Origin: Burkholderiaceae bacterium
Lineage (GTDB): Bacteria; Pseudomonadota; Gammaproteobacteria; Burkholderiales; Burkholderiaceae_C
DNA: 63,744 bases
Assembly: GCA_019234815.1 (NCBI GenBank)
Contig: JAFALA010000094.1
Span: 1-63,744 of the forward strand
Direction of reading: 5' to 3'
In this document: positions 8,947-18,950 of the stretch, piece by piece
Layout of the letters: every line of letters begins with the position of its first letter
How positions within the stretch are numbered: the first letter of the stretch is position 1
Translations under genes and position numbers: made by a program
The notes under the pieces: generated by a model
What the model saw: only the letters and a program-made list of their open reading frames with translations
The model's database searches: none
Told to the model about the DNA's origin: nothing

Positions 8947-10916
8947 GGCTTGCCGGCCAGGCTCTGGCTCAGCCAGAACCGCAGGGTTGTGAACAGCTGG
9001 TCGGCCCGGACCGGCTTGGCGACGTGGTCGTTCATGCCCGCGTCCAGGCAGCGCAGACGCTCCTCGGTGAAGGCGTTGGCCGTCATCGCCAGAATGGGGA
9101 TGCGCTTGCCCTTGGCCGTGGATCGGATGATGCGGGTGGCGTCCAGGCCGTCCATCACGGGCATCTGCACGTCCATCAGCACCAGGTCGTAGTCGCGCTC
9201 GGCCACGCGCTGGCACGCCTCCTGGCCGTTCTCGGCCAGCTCCACCACCAGGCCCGCCTGCTCCAGCAGTGCGACGGCCACTTCCCGGTTGACCGGGTTG
9301 TCTTCGACCAGCAGCAGACGCCGGTCTTGCAAGTCGACCAGTCCGTCGTCCGCGAGGATGGCGCTGAGGGGCTTCGTGGCGACGGGGGTCTGCGATTGAA
9401 TGTCCAGGGTCAGCTCCAGCCAGAACCGGCTGCCCTGCTCGCTGACGCTTTCCGCGCCCACTTCGCCGCCCATCAGTTCGGCCAATCGGCGCGTGATGGC
9501 CAGGCCCAGGCCGGAGCCACCGTAGCGGCGCGTGGTGGAGCTGTCGGCCTGCTCGAAATTCTGGAACAGGCGCAACTGCGCGCTTTCGGTGATGCCGATG
9601 CCGCTGTCGGATACCTCAAAAATCAGATGCACGCGTTGCTGCGCCTCAAGCCACATGATGCGCGCGCTGAGCTGCACAAAACCGGTTTCGGTGAACTTGA
9701 GCGCGTTGCCCATGAAGTTCAGCAAGATTTCGGAAATGCGCTGCGCGTCGCCGACCAAGGTGAGCTCGCTCAAGCCTTCGTCGATGTCCAGGCGCAATTG
9801 CAGACCGGACTCCGCCGCCTTGTGCGCCAGGATGCCAACCACCTTGTCCAGCACCTGATGGACCTTGAAATCCACGAACTCGAGCTGGAGCTTGCCCGCT
9901 TCGATCTTGGAGAAATCGAGCACATTGTTGATCACGCGCAGCAGATGCTCGGCGGCGTCGACCACCTTGCCCAGCCGCTCCCGTTGCGCCGGCTCGCTGC
10001 TGTCGCGCTGCACCAGATAGGTCAGGCCGATGATGGCGTTCAAGGGGGTGCGGATCTCGTGGCTCATGTTCGCGAGGAATGAGCTCTTGGCGCGGTTGGC
10101 CGATTCGGCGGCCTCGCGCGCCAGGGCCAGGGCCTGCGTGCGCTGGGCCACCAGGTCTTCGAGATGGTGGCGATGGCGGTCCAGCTCCAGCGCGTCCAGG
10201 CGCTGGCGCGAAATATCGGTCAGGAAGCCGTGCCAGAGGACGCCGCCTTGCGCATCGCGGCAGGGGATGGCATGACCATAGATCCAGCGTTCGGCACCAT
10301 CGGCCCGCAGGCCTCGGAATTCCTGCTGCCAGGCCTGCATCGATTGCGCCGACAGGGTCAATGTGCGCAGCACGCGCTCGCGGTCGCCCGGATGGACATG
10401 GCCGAAAAAGGCAGGCGCCCTTTGCAGCACCTCGCTGGCGCTGACTTGAAAGAAGTCCTGCACCTTCTCGCTGACGTAGATGAACCGGTAGTGGCCGCGT
10501 TGCGGCAGTTGAAGCTGGAAGATCACGCCGGGCACGGTTTCCGCGATGTGGCGCAGCCTGTCGATCAATGCCTTTTGGGTATCGAACTGAGCTTGAAGCG
10601 CGTCGCGCATGCGGGCCAGGTGCTGGCCCAGCATGCCGATTTCATCGGTGCCGGAAGGGTCCAGCCCTGCATTGAATCGGCCCTGCGCCAGATCGTCGGC
10701 GAAGCGCCCCAGGCTGCGCAAGGGCTTGGTCACGCGAGCATGCAGCAGCAGCAGGATCAGCGCCAGCGATCCAAGCAGCTGCGCGGCAAGCGTGGCGACA
10801 TGCAGCCAATGCGGGAACGCCAGCGAGCCGCGGACCACCAGGGCCGGTGCCAGCACGCCGACGCTGACCGCCACGGACATGGCAATGAACAAGGAGCTGC
10901 GGTGGTGTCGGATCAA
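8943..10916 (-). CDS. Hybrid sensor histidine kinase with receiver domain
   Basis: 657 aa. Order: two membrane helices (about 8-29 and 38-58) with a very short periplasmic loop, a HAMP linker (~60-112), a PAS/PAC sensor (~120-240), a coiled coil, the HisKA domain with phospho-acceptor His286 (SHEIRTPLN), the HATPase domain (N-box ~400-406, G1 SDSGIG, G2 GGSGLGLAI), and a receiver domain with Asp582 ([12 protein letters not shown]). The tiny periplasmic loop suggests sensing in the membrane or via the cytoplasmic PAS domain. The start is TTG at 10916, supported by AGGGAG six bases upstream. No cognate response regulator is adjacent. Signal and output are unknown. Confidence 0.87.
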   Translation of the reverse strand: MIRHHRSSLFIAMSVAVSVGVLAPALVVRGSLAFPHWLHVATLAAQLLGSLALILLLLHARVTKPLRSLGRFADDLAQGRFNAGLDPSGTDEIGMLGQHLARMRDALQAQFDTQKALIDRLRHIAETVPGVIFQLQLPQRGHYRFIYVSEKVQDFFQVSASEVLQRAPAFFGHVHPGDRERVLRTLTLSAQSMQAWQQEFRGLRADGAERWIYGHAIPCRDAQGGVLWHGFLTDISRQRLDALELDRHRHHLEDLVAQRTQALALAREAAESANRAKSSFLANMSHEIRTPLNAIIGLTYLVQRDSSEPAQRERLGKVVDAAEHLLRVINNVLDFSKIEAGKLQLEFVDFKVHQVLDKVVGILAHKAAESGLQLRLDIDEGLSELTLVGDAQRISEILLNFMGNALKFTETGFVQLSARIMWLEAQQRVHLIFEVSDSGIGITESAQLRLFQNFEQADSSTTRRYGGSGLGLAITRRLAELMGGEVGAESVSEQGSRFWLELTLDIQSQTPVATKPLSAILADDGLVDLQDRRLLLVEDNPVNREVAVALLEQAGLVVELAENGQEACQRVAERDYDLVLMDVQMPVMDGLDATRIIRSTAKGKRIPILAMTANAFTEERLRCLDAGMNDHVAKPVRADQLFTTLRFWLSQSLAGKP

Positions 10917-11188
10917 GAAATGCTCCCTGCTTGGATCGGAAGGTGTTGATCAAAAAGATCATTTTAATTATTTATATTGAATCAGATGGCCGCAGGCATG
11001 AGCAAGCCTGGTGGCAACCGGCGAGGTGACGAGCTTTCGATTGCGCGTCAGCACATCGCCGCTGAGTTCATCTTCCACTTGCAGATAAATCCGCAAGTCC
11101 TTATTTTTGAACAACTTTTTTTCCTGGATTTCTGTTTGGAAAGACAATCTAAGTGATTGATTTCATTGGGATTTTTTACAAATTCACC
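10917..11188. other. Intergenic region between the hybrid kinase and the dcw promoter
   Basis: AT-rich compared with its surroundings. It contains a short dyad TGATC-A5-GATCA (10947-10961) about 30 bp upstream of the kinase start, a possible operator, and a minus-strand frame of about 59 codons (listed separately). On the plus strand an ATG at 10986 opens a frame of similar size with no ribosome site. No RNA gene is recognisable. Confidence 0.4.
10968..11147 (-). pseudogene. Possible small protein or C-terminal gene fragment
   Basis: A minus-strand frame ending with TAA at 10968-10970 reads like real protein: a charged Lys-rich start (EIQEKKLFKNKD), then amphipathic strands (LRIYLQVEDELSGDVLTR) and a TSPVATRLAHACGHLIQ tail. 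No ATG or good ribosome site precedes it: the only candidates are TTG codons (11147 or later), and an in-frame TGA lies just upstream at about 11162. It could be a decayed gene end or a small protein with a rare start. I do not recognise the family. Confidence 0.25.
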
Positions 11189-11217
11189 TTGACCTTTCGA
11201 GGTTCGGTGAGTAAAGT
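11189..11217 (+). promoter_or_regulatory. Sigma70 promoter of the dcw cluster (Pmra)
   Basis: -35 TTGACC (11189-11194), 17-bp spacer, -10 TAAAGT (11212-11217), 41 bp before the mraZ start. Spacing is ideal and both hexamers differ from consensus at one or two positions. It is the natural start point for the long mraZ-to-ftsZ transcript. Confidence 0.7.
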
Positions 11218-11250
11218 GGGAGAAATTGTTAAAAAGTGGGTGACTGTGGG
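11216..11250 (+). promoter_or_regulatory. MraZ-binding direct repeats (GTGGG boxes)
   Basis: Three GTGGG copies lie at 11216-11220, 11236-11240 and 11246-11250, i.e. on a 10-bp grid with one position (11226) missing. MraZ of other bacteria binds direct repeats of TGGG with 10-bp periodicity in its own promoter. These overlap the -10 element and the initially transcribed region, so autorepression is expected. Confidence 0.7.
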
Positions 11251-11257
11251 AAATATC

Positions 11258-11686
11258 GTGTTTCAGGGAGCAAGTGCCTTGGCTATGGATGCCAAGGGGC
11301 GCTTGACCGTCCCGACACGACACCGCGAGGTGCTGATGGCGCTTTGCGAAGGGCAGCTGACGCTGACTAAGCATCCCGATGGCTGCCTGATGGTGTTCCC
11401 TCGTCCTGCCTGGGAATCGTTCCGTGACCGCATTGCCGCCTTGCCCATGTCGGCTGCTGGCTGGAAGCGCGTGTTCCTGGGCAATGCGCAGGACGTCGAG
11501 ATCGACTCCGCCGCGCGCATGCTGGTGGCGCCCGAGCTGCGGCTCAGCGCCAGCCTGCAAAAGGACGTGATGCTGCTGGGCATGGGCAGCCACTTCGAAC
11601 TCTGGGATGCCCAGGCCTATGCGGCGCACGAGGCCAAGGTCATGCAGTCGGACATGCCCGACGCCTTGATGGATTTCAGCTTCTGA
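11258..11686 (+). CDS. mraZ: Transcriptional regulator MraZ
   Basis: 142-aa AbrB-like DNA-binding protein that represses the mra/dcw promoter. The GTG at 11258 is chosen because the product then begins with the conserved FQGASAL and has the family's normal length; an upstream ATG would add 35 unrelated residues covering the operator. Two SpoVT/AbrB-like halves are visible, each with the conserved DAKGRLTVP or [12 protein letters not shown] signature. The upstream GTGGG boxes indicate autoregulation. It is the first gene of the dcw operon; its TGA overlaps the rsmH ATG by one base. Confidence 0.93.
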   Translation: MFQGASALAMDAKGRLTVPTRHREVLMALCEGQLTLTKHPDGCLMVFPRPAWESFRDRIAALPMSAAGWKRVFLGNAQDVEIDSAARMLVAPELRLSASLQKDVMLLGMGSHFELWDAQAYAAHEAKVMQSDMPDALMDFSF

Positions 11687-12687
11687 TGGCCGGCGCCGCC
11701 CAGACTCCGGTCTTCGCGCACACTACGGTGCTCCTGAACGAGACCGTCGATGCGGTGCTCGGCGACCCCCGCGGTATTTATGTCGACGGCACCTTTGGGC
11801 GCGGCGGACATTCGCGGCTCCTGCTGTCGAGATTGGAGGCTGGCGCCCGCCTGATCGCCATCGACCGGGACCCTGAGGCCGTCGCGGCCGCCTCCTCAGG
11901 TGAAACGCGGGTCGACGACCCGCGTTTTTCCATTTGCCACGCGCCCTTTGCAGGCATGAAAGCGCAATTGCACGCCCTGGGTGTCACCCAGGTGCAGGGC
12001 ATCCTGCTGGATCTGGGGGTTTCCAGTCCGCAGATCGACAACCCGGAGCGGGGGTTCAGTTTCCGCTTTGACGGCCCGCTGGACATGCGCATGGACACCA
12101 CGCGCGGCGAAAGCGCGGCGGATTTCCTGGCCCGCGCCGACGAGCGCCAGTTGACGGAGGTGATCAGAAATTATGGGGAAGAACGGTTTGCTTCACAGAT
12201 TGCAAAGGCGCTTGTTGCTGGCCGGGAGAGCGGGAGTCCTGTTCGAACCACAGCCGAGCTTTCCAAAATCGTGGCTCGTGCAGTCAAAACCCGCGAGCCG
12301 GGCCAGGACCCTGCAACGCGCACATTTCAAGCGCTACGGATTTTCGTCAATGCTGAGCTTGAGGAGCTTGAGCAAGGGCTGAGCGCCGCGCTCGAATTGC
12401 TTGCGCCCGGCGGGCGCCTCGCGGTGATCAGTTTCCATTCGCTGGAAGACCGCATCGTCAAGAACTTCATCGCTGCGCACAGCAAGGACGTGGTCGACCG
12501 GCGCGCCTTGTTTGCGCAGCCCAAGCCGCTGGCGCTGAAGAGTCTGGGCCGCATCAAGCCCAGCGACGCCGAGGTGCGCGCCAATCCGCGGTCGCGCTCG
12601 GCGGTCTTGCGCGTGGCCGAGCGCACCGATGCGCCGCTGGCGCCTGTTGCAATTCCGGCGGCGCCGCGCCGCGCCAAGCGAACATGA
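11686..12687 (+). CDS. rsmH: 16S rRNA (cytosine1402-N4)-methyltransferase RsmH (MraW)
   Basis: SAM-dependent enzyme methylating N4 of C1402 in 16S rRNA, tuning decoding at the P site. 333 aa, of which about 310 are the usual core. SAM motif I is [11 protein letters not shown]; further family motifs are [35 protein letters not shown] and [13 protein letters not shown]. The C-terminal ~20 residues are Pro/Ala/Arg-rich. Translationally coupled on both sides (TGATG with mraZ, ATGA with ftsL). Confidence 0.96.
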   Translation: MAGAAQTPVFAHTTVLLNETVDAVLGDPRGIYVDGTFGRGGHSRLLLSRLEAGARLIAIDRDPEAVAAASSGETRVDDPRFSICHAPFAGMKAQLHALGVTQVQGILLDLGVSSPQIDNPERGFSFRFDGPLDMRMDTTRGESAADFLARADERQLTEVIRNYGEERFASQIAKALVAGRESGSPVRTTAELSKIVARAVKTREPGQDPATRTFQALRIFVNAELEELEQGLSAALELLAPGGRLAVISFHSLEDRIVKNFIAAHSKDVVDRRALFAQPKPLALKSLGRIKPSDAEVRANPRSRSAVLRVAERTDAPLAPVAIPAAPRRAKRT

Positions 12688-13007
12688 GCCGCCTGAACCT
12701 GCTGTTGCTGCTGGCCGTGCTGGTGTCGGGCTACCACATGGTGCGCAGCGCCTACGATGCGCGCCGCCTTTTTACCGAGCTGGACCGCGCGCAAACCGAA
12801 AACCGCAGGCTGCTGGCCGACCAGCAGCGCCTGGAGGCCGAACGCCATGCCCAGGCCACCAACCTGCGCGTCGAGCAGGTGGCGCGCGAGCGCCTGAACA
12901 TGCGCGTCATCACGCCGGCCATCACCCAGGCCGTGGATTTGGCCCGGCCTGGTCCGGCAGCGTCGGCGGCCGGCGGGGCGAGTGCCCGGGCGGGGGCGCA
13001 CCCATGA
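12684..13007 (+). CDS. ftsL: Cell division protein FtsL
   Basis: 107-aa bitopic inner membrane protein of the divisome, a partner of FtsB and FtsQ that activates FtsWI. One N-terminal transmembrane helix ([17 protein letters not shown]), then a periplasmic coiled coil rich in Leu, Glu, Gln and Arg ([20 protein letters not shown]). The last ~20 residues are Ala/Gly-rich and probably disordered. Identification rests on size, topology and position between rsmH and ftsI, since FtsL sequences diverge. ATGA overlap with both neighbours. Confidence 0.9.
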   Translation: MSRLNLLLLLAVLVSGYHMVRSAYDARRLFTELDRAQTENRRLLADQQRLEAERHAQATNLRVEQVARERLNMRVITPAITQAVDLARPGPAASAAGGASARAGAHP

Positions 13008-14791
13008 GCGCGCCGCGCAAGAACAAGGCCGACCGACCGCTGAGCGCGCGCGGCGTCAACTATTCCACCAGCCCCTTGCTGGCGGCCAAGACGCCGCCCT
13101 GGCGCTCGCGCTTCCTGGTGGCGCTGGTGGGCCTGGCCTTTGCCGGATTGCTGGGCCGCGCCCTTTATGTGCAGGTGATTGCGCAGGACTTCTTCCAGCG
13201 CCAGGGCGAGGCACGCTATGCCCACACGCTGGAGCTGCCTTCCAGCCGCGGCCGCATTGTCGACCGCAGTGGACAGGTCCTGGCGTCCAGCGTGGCCGTG
13301 CCCTCGATCTGGGCGTTCCCGAAGGATGTCGACGTCGATCCCGCCAAGCGCGCCGAGCTGGCGCACATTCTCGGCGTCAGCGCGGCCGAGCTCGACAAGC
13401 GCCTGGATCCGTCCAACCGCTTCGTCTACCTGAGCCGCCAGGTCGACGACGAGATGTCCGCCAAGATCAAGGCCCTGAACCTCAAGGGGATCTTCCAGGA
13501 CCATGCCTACAAGCGCCAGTATCCGGAGGGCGAGGCCGCCGCGCATGTGGTCGGCTTCACCAACGTCGAGGACAGGGGCCAGGAGGGCATCGAGCTGGCC
13601 TTCCAGAAAGACCTGCAGGGCCGCGACGGCTCGCGCGAGGTGGTGCGCGACCGCCTGGGCCGCGTGGTCGAGGACATCGGCGAATGGGTGCCGGCCGTCA
13701 ACGGCAAGGACATCAACCTCTCGATCGACGCCAAGGTGCAGTTCTTCGCCTATCAGCGCATCCGCGACGCCGTGGCCGAGAACCAGGCTAAGGCGGGCTC
13801 GGTCGTGGTGCTGGACGTGCAGACCGGCGAGGTGCTGGCGCTGGCCAACTTCCCCAGCTACAACCCTGGCGACCGCAAGAACCTCTCCGGCGAGCAGTTG
13901 CGCAACCGCGCGCTGACCGACGTGTTCGAGCCGGGCTCGACCATGAAGCCCTTCACCGTCGGCCTGGCCCTTGAAACCGGGCGGGTGACACCGGACACAC
14001 CGATCGACACCTCGCCGGGACGCTTTACTATTGCCGGCGCCACCATCAGCGACTCGCACCCGCACGGCGTGCTGACGGTCTCGCAGGTCATCCAGAAGTC
14101 CAGCAACATCGGCACGGCCAAGATCGCCCTGCAGATGCAGCCGCGCGAGATGCACGAGGTCTTCACCGCCATCGGCCTGGGGCAGCGTCCGCAGATCAAT
14201 TTCCCTGGCGCCGTTACGGGCAAGCTGCGTCCCTACAAATCCTGGCGCACCATCGAGCAGGTCACGATGTCCTACGGCTACGGCCTGTCGGCGTCGCTGT
14301 TCCAGCTGGCGCGGGCTTACACGACCTTCGCGCGCGACGGCGAGATCATCCCGGTCACCCTGATGCGCGCGCCCGGCGCCGACCCGGTGCCGGGGGTGCG
14401 CGTGTTCTCGCCCAAGACCGCCGAGCAGATCCGCGCCATGCTGGAAACGGTGGTGGGGCCGGGCGGCACCGCACCCGAGGCCATGGTGAGCGGCTACCGC
14501 GTCGGCGGCAAGTCGGGCACGGCCTACAAGCAGGAAGGGCGCGGCTATGCCGGCCACAAATACCGCTCCTGGTTCGTCGGCATCGCGCCCATCAACAAGC
14601 CCCGCATCGTGGTGGCGGTGATGGTAGATGAGCCCTCGGCCGGTTCGCATTTCGGCGGCCAAGTGGCGGGCCCGGTGTTCAGCCAGGTGGTGGCGCAGAC
14701 CCTGCGCCTGATGGGCGTGGCGCCCGATCAGGACGTCAAGATGCAGATCGTCGCCAACCAGAAGATCCCGGCCGAAGAGGAGAGTTTCTGA
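13004..14791 (+). CDS. ftsI: Peptidoglycan transpeptidase FtsI (PBP3)
   Basis: Septal class B penicillin-binding protein. 595 aa. Cytoplasmic tail, transmembrane helix ~36-60, pedestal domain, then the transpeptidase domain. Active-site motifs: Ser312-x-x-Lys315 (GSTMKPF), Ser366-Ser-Asn368 (KSSNIG), and Lys503-Ser-Gly505 (GGKSGTAYK). The third motif is KSG where E. coli has KTG, a conservative change seen in other penicillin-binding proteins. The start at 13004 gives an ATGA overlap with ftsL. It works with FtsW to build septal wall. Confidence 0.95.
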   Translation: MSAPRKNKADRPLSARGVNYSTSPLLAAKTPPWRSRFLVALVGLAFAGLLGRALYVQVIAQDFFQRQGEARYAHTLELPSSRGRIVDRSGQVLASSVAVPSIWAFPKDVDVDPAKRAELAHILGVSAAELDKRLDPSNRFVYLSRQVDDEMSAKIKALNLKGIFQDHAYKRQYPEGEAAAHVVGFTNVEDRGQEGIELAFQKDLQGRDGSREVVRDRLGRVVEDIGEWVPAVNGKDINLSIDAKVQFFAYQRIRDAVAENQAKAGSVVVLDVQTGEVLALANFPSYNPGDRKNLSGEQLRNRALTDVFEPGSTMKPFTVGLALETGRVTPDTPIDTSPGRFTIAGATISDSHPHGVLTVSQVIQKSSNIGTAKIALQMQPREMHEVFTAIGLGQRPQINFPGAVTGKLRPYKSWRTIEQVTMSYGYGLSASLFQLARAYTTFARDGEIIPVTLMRAPGADPVPGVRVFSPKTAEQIRAMLETVVGPGGTAPEAMVSGYRVGGKSGTAYKQEGRGYAGHKYRSWFVGIAPINKPRIVVAVMVDEPSAGSHFGGQVAGPVFSQVVAQTLRLMGVAPDQDVKMQIVANQKIPAEEESF

Positions 14792-14792
14792 C

Positions 14793-16307
14793 ATGTTGAC
14801 GCGATTGAAGTCTCCCCAGGCAGCGGCCCGCTGGCTGCAGGAATGGACCACCGGCGTGCTGCGCACCGACAGCCGCCAGGTCGGCCCTGGCGACGCCTTC
14901 ATCGCCTGGCCGGGCTATGCGCGCGACGGGCGCGAGTTTGTCGCGGCGGCGCTGGCGGCGGGCGCTTCCACCTGCCTGGTCGAGGAAGACGGCGTCGAGG
15001 CCTATGGCTTCGTCGATGCGCGCGTGGCCTCGCTGCCCGGCCTGAAGGCCGCCACCGGATTGATCGCCGCGCAGTTCTACGGCGAGCCCGCGAAAGACCT
15101 GGACGTGGTCGCCAGCACCGGCACCAACGGCAAGACTTCCACGGCCTGGTGGACCGCGCAGGCGCTCTCGCTGCTGGGCCAGCGTTGCGGCGTCGTCGGT
15201 ACCCTCGGCGTAGGCGAGCCCCCGAAGCCGGGGCAGGGCGGGGCAGGCCGCATCGAATACACCGGCCTGACCACGCCGGACCCGGTGCGCCTGCAGGCCG
15301 GCTTCCGCGCCATGCTCGACCAGGGCTTCAAGGCCTGCGCCATCGAGGCCTCGTCGATCGGCATCAAGGAAGACCGGCTTGCCGGCACGCCGATCCGCGT
15401 CGCGCTGTTCACCAATTTCACGCAAGACCATCTCGACTACCACGGCACCATGGAGGCCTACTGGCAGGCCAAGCTGGAGCTGTTCGACGCGCCCGGACTG
15501 AAGGCCGCCGCGCTGAATCTGGACGATGCCAAGGGCGCGGAGCTGGCGCCGCTGCTGGCCGCGCGCCTGGATGTCTGGACCTACGGCCTGAATCGCCTTG
15601 ACGCGCGCCTGTCGGCCCACGAGCTGCACTACCGCGCCGGCGGGCTGGCCTTGACGCTGTGCGAGAAGACCGCCGACGGCGAGCAGCGCCATCTGCTTGA
15701 AACCGGCCTGATCGGCGCCTACAACGTTTCCAACCTGCTGGCCGTGATCGGCGGCTTGCGGGCGCTGGGTCATCCCCTGGAGGCCGTGGCTGCGGCTGCA
15801 GCCCAGGTCACGCCGGTGCCGGGGCGCATGCAGCGCGTGGGCAGCGGCAGCGAGCTGCCGCAGGTGGTGGTCGACTACGCCCACACGCCGGACGCGCTCG
15901 AAAAGGCCCTGGAGGCTCTGGCGCCCCTGGCCGCGGCGCGCGGCGGCGAGTTGCGCTGCGTGTTCGGCTGCGGCGGCAACCGCGATCGCGGCAAGCGGCC
16001 GCTGATGGGCGGCATCGCCGCCCGCCTGGCCCGGCACGTGACCATCACCAGCGACAACCCGCGCCATGAGGCGCCTGAGCAGATCCTGGCCGACATCGCG
16101 GCCGGCGTCGGCGTGAATCCTCATGTGCAGACCGAGGTGGACCGGCGCCGCGCGATCCAGCAGGCGGTGCTGCAGGCAGGCAGCCGCGACGTGGTGCTGA
16201 TCGCCGGCAAGGGCCATGAAGACTATCAGGAGGTCGGCGACCAGCGCGCGCCGTTTTCCGATGTCGACGAAGGCCGCGCCGCCCTGATCCGGAGGGCCGG
16301 GCTGTGA
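14793..16307 (+). CDS. murE: UDP-MurNAc-L-Ala-D-Glu:meso-diaminopimelate ligase MurE
   Basis: Cytoplasmic Mur ligase adding the third amino acid of the stem peptide. 504 aa, standard length. ATP loop STGTNGKTST; central domain with TNFTQDHLDYHGTM; the C-terminal DNPRHEAP is the signature of enzymes selecting meso-diaminopimelate, so a gram-negative type of peptidoglycan is expected. The start follows the ftsI stop by one base; its TGA overlaps the GTG start of murF. Confidence 0.96.
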   Translation: MLTRLKSPQAAARWLQEWTTGVLRTDSRQVGPGDAFIAWPGYARDGREFVAAALAAGASTCLVEEDGVEAYGFVDARVASLPGLKAATGLIAAQFYGEPAKDLDVVASTGTNGKTSTAWWTAQALSLLGQRCGVVGTLGVGEPPKPGQGGAGRIEYTGLTTPDPVRLQAGFRAMLDQGFKACAIEASSIGIKEDRLAGTPIRVALFTNFTQDHLDYHGTMEAYWQAKLELFDAPGLKAAALNLDDAKGAELAPLLAARLDVWTYGLNRLDARLSAHELHYRAGGLALTLCEKTADGEQRHLLETGLIGAYNVSNLLAVIGGLRALGHPLEAVAAAAAQVTPVPGRMQRVGSGSELPQVVVDYAHTPDALEKALEALAPLAAARGGELRCVFGCGGNRDRGKRPLMGGIAARLARHVTITSDNPRHEAPEQILADIAAGVGVNPHVQTEVDRRRAIQQAVLQAGSRDVVLIAGKGHEDYQEVGDQRAPFSDVDEGRAALIRRAGL

Positions 16308-17770
16308 GCGACATGATGAGCCTGCAGGACGCCTTTGCCTTGTTGCAGGGCGCGCTGCCGCAGGCGCGCCTGCTCGGCGACGGCTCGGTGCGGATTCGGC
16401 GCGTGCACAGCGACACCCGCAGCCTGCAGGCCGGCGACCTGTTCGTCGCGCTGCGCGGCGAGCGCTTCGACGCCAATGACTTCCTGGCGCAGGCCAAGGC
16501 CGCCGGCGCCGTGGCCGCATTGGCCGAGCGCGACCTCGACCAGGCCGGATTGCCCGGCATCGAAGTGCCCGATGCCAAGCAGGCCCTGGGCCTGCTGGCC
16601 GCCGCCTGGCGCCAGCGCAGCCAACTGCCCCTGATTGCCGTTACCGGCAGCAATGGCAAGACCACGGTTACGCAGATGATCGCCAGCATCCTGCAAGCCT
16701 GGCTGGGCGAGGCCGCGCTGGCCACGCAAGGCAACTTCAACAACGACATTGGCGTGCCGCTGACCCTGTTGCGCCTGCGCCAGGATCCGCAGGGCGACGC
16801 GCCCTGGCACCGCGCCGCCGTGGTCGAGCTGGGCATGAACCATCCGGGCGAGATCGCGCCACTGGCCGCGATGGCCGCGCCCACGGTGGCGCTGGTCAAC
16901 AACGCGCAGCGCGAGCACCAGGAGTTCATGCAGACCGTCGAGGCCGCCGCACGAGAGAACGGCGCCGTGATCAGCGCTTTAGGCGCCTCGGGCGTGGCGG
17001 TGTTCCCGGCCGAAGACGCCTGCGCGCCAATCTGGCACCAGATGGCCCAGGCTCCGCAGCCTCGTGCCTGCCTGAGCTTTGCCCTGCACGGCCAGGCCGA
17101 CGTGACCGGCCGCGCCCAATGGGTGGGCGCGCAAGCCGTCTGGGCGCTGGAGCTGCGCACCCCGGCCGGCGACGTGCCGGTGAGTCTGGCCGTGGCCGGC
17201 GAACACAATGTGCGCAATGCCCTGGCCGCGGCCGCCTGCGCGCTGGCCGCCGGCGCGCCGCTGGATGCGATCCGGCGCGGACTGGAGGCCTTCCGTCCGG
17301 TCAAGGGACGCTCGCAATTGCAGCAGATCCGCCTGCGCGGACAGGCCGTCAACCTGATCGACGACAGCTACAACGCCAACCCCGACAGCGTGCGCGCCGC
17401 CATCGACGTGCTGGCCGACTTGCCCGGCGTCTCGTGGCTGGTGCTGGGCGACATGGGCGAGGTCGGCAACGAAGGCCCGGCCTTCCACCGCGAGGTCGGC
17501 GCCTATGCCGCCGCGCGCGGCATCGAGATGCTGTGGACCGCCGGCAGCGCCGCCCGCGATGCCGCGCTGGCGTACGGCCCGCAGGCGCGGGCGTTCGACA
17601 CCGCCACCGATTTGAGCGACGCGCTGGCTGGCGCGCCGCAGGTTCAGAACATCCTGGTCAAGGGATCGAGATTCATGCAGATGGAACGCATCGTCGGCGC
17701 GCTGAAAGCCGACCACCTAGCCGCCGGCTCCGGCACGGCACCCAGCACGGGAGACGCGCATGCTGCTTAG
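16304..17770 (+). CDS. murF: UDP-MurNAc-tripeptide:D-alanyl-D-alanine ligase MurF
   Basis: Adds D-Ala-D-Ala to complete the UDP-MurNAc pentapeptide. 488 aa. ATP loop [13 protein letters not shown], then [21 protein letters not shown] and [11 protein letters not shown], all conserved in MurF. The start is GTG at 16304, preceded by GGAGGG with 7-bp spacing; an ATG three codons later is less well placed. The gene overlaps mraY by 11 bp, the largest overlap in the cluster. Confidence 0.95.
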   Translation: MSDMMSLQDAFALLQGALPQARLLGDGSVRIRRVHSDTRSLQAGDLFVALRGERFDANDFLAQAKAAGAVAALAERDLDQAGLPGIEVPDAKQALGLLAAAWRQRSQLPLIAVTGSNGKTTVTQMIASILQAWLGEAALATQGNFNNDIGVPLTLLRLRQDPQGDAPWHRAAVVELGMNHPGEIAPLAAMAAPTVALVNNAQREHQEFMQTVEAAARENGAVISALGASGVAVFPAEDACAPIWHQMAQAPQPRACLSFALHGQADVTGRAQWVGAQAVWALELRTPAGDVPVSLAVAGEHNVRNALAAAACALAAGAPLDAIRRGLEAFRPVKGRSQLQQIRLRGQAVNLIDDSYNANPDSVRAAIDVLADLPGVSWLVLGDMGEVGNEGPAFHREVGAYAAARGIEMLWTAGSAARDAALAYGPQARAFDTATDLSDALAGAPQVQNILVKGSRFMQMERIVGALKADHLAAGSGTAPSTGDAHAA

Positions 17771-18938
17771 CCTGGCCCAGTGGCTGCAAGGCCTGTATCC
17801 GGACCTGGGTTTCCTGCGGGTGTTCCAGTACATCACCTTCCGTGCCGTGATGTCGGCGTTGACGGCGCTGCTGATCGGCCTGGCCTTCGGCCCCTGGGTG
17901 ATCCGCAAGCTGACCGAGATGAAGATCGGCCAGCCCATCCGCGAGTACGGCATCCAGCAGCATCTGGCCAAGACCGGCACGCCGACCATGGGCGGCGTGC
18001 TGATCCTGATGGCCATCGGCGTGTCGACGCTGCTGTGGTTCGACTGGACCAACCGTTTCGTCTGGGTGGTGATGCTGGTCACCATGGGCTTCGGCGCGGT
18101 GGGCTGGGTCGACGACTGGCGCAAGGTCGTCGACAAGAACCCCGAAGGCATGGCCAGCCGCGAGAAATTCGTTTGGCAGTCCCTGATCGGCCTGGTCGCC
18201 GCGCTGTACCTGGCGTTCAGCGTCTCCGAGACCTCGTTCTTGGGCGTGGTGCAACTGTTCTTCCGCTGGGTCAGCACGGGCTTCTCGACCGAGCTGCCGC
18301 CCAAGGCCGATTTGATCTTGCCCTTCTTCAAGACCGTCAGCTACCCGCTGGGCGTGTTCGGCTTCATCGGCCTGTCGTACTTCGTCATCGTCGGCACCAG
18401 CAATGCGGTGAACTTCACCGACGGGCTGGACGGCCTGGCCATCATGCCGGTCGTGATGGTGGGCTCGGCGCTGGGCGTGTTCGCCTACGTGACGGGTTCC
18501 TCGGTCTATTCGCGCTACCTGCTGTTCCCCTACATCCCGGGCTCGGGCGAGCTGCTGATCTTCTGCTCCGCGATGGCCGGGGCGGGCCTGGCCTTCCTGT
18601 GGTTCAACACCCATCCGGCCCAGGTCTTCATGGGCGATGTTGGTGCGCTCTCTCTCGGCGGCGCCTTGGGCACGCTGGCCGTGATCACGCGCCAGGAAAT
18701 CGTGCTGGGCATCATGGGCGGGGTGTTCGTGGCCGAAGTGCTGTCGGTGATGCTGCAGGTGAGCTGGTTCAAGTACACCAAGCGCATGACCGGCGAGGGC
18801 CGGCGCATCTTCAAGATGGCGCCGCTGCACCACCACTTCGAGAAGTCGGGCTGGAAGGAGACGCAGGTGGTCGTGCGTTTCTGGATCATCACCATGCTGC
18901 TGTGCCTGATCGGCCTGGCCAGCCTGAAGCTGCGCTGA
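17760..18938 (+). CDS. mraY: Phospho-MurNAc-pentapeptide transferase MraY
   Basis: Inner membrane enzyme with about ten helices that transfers phospho-MurNAc-pentapeptide to undecaprenyl phosphate, giving lipid I. 392 aa, the usual length for proteobacteria. Conserved cytoplasmic-loop residues are visible: GWVDDWRK (Asp-Asp), [23 protein letters not shown] and the histidine cluster [11 protein letters not shown]. Starts inside the end of murF with GGGAGA ahead of the ATG. Confidence 0.97.
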   Translation: MLLSLAQWLQGLYPDLGFLRVFQYITFRAVMSALTALLIGLAFGPWVIRKLTEMKIGQPIREYGIQQHLAKTGTPTMGGVLILMAIGVSTLLWFDWTNRFVWVVMLVTMGFGAVGWVDDWRKVVDKNPEGMASREKFVWQSLIGLVAALYLAFSVSETSFLGVVQLFFRWVSTGFSTELPPKADLILPFFKTVSYPLGVFGFIGLSYFVIVGTSNAVNFTDGLDGLAIMPVVMVGSALGVFAYVTGSSVYSRYLLFPYIPGSGELLIFCSAMAGAGLAFLWFNTHPAQVFMGDVGALSLGGALGTLAVITRQEIVLGIMGGVFVAEVLSVMLQVSWFKYTKRMTGEGRRIFKMAPLHHHFEKSGWKETQVVVRFWIITMLLCLIGLASLKLR

Positions 18939-18950
18939 AGGACGGATGCC

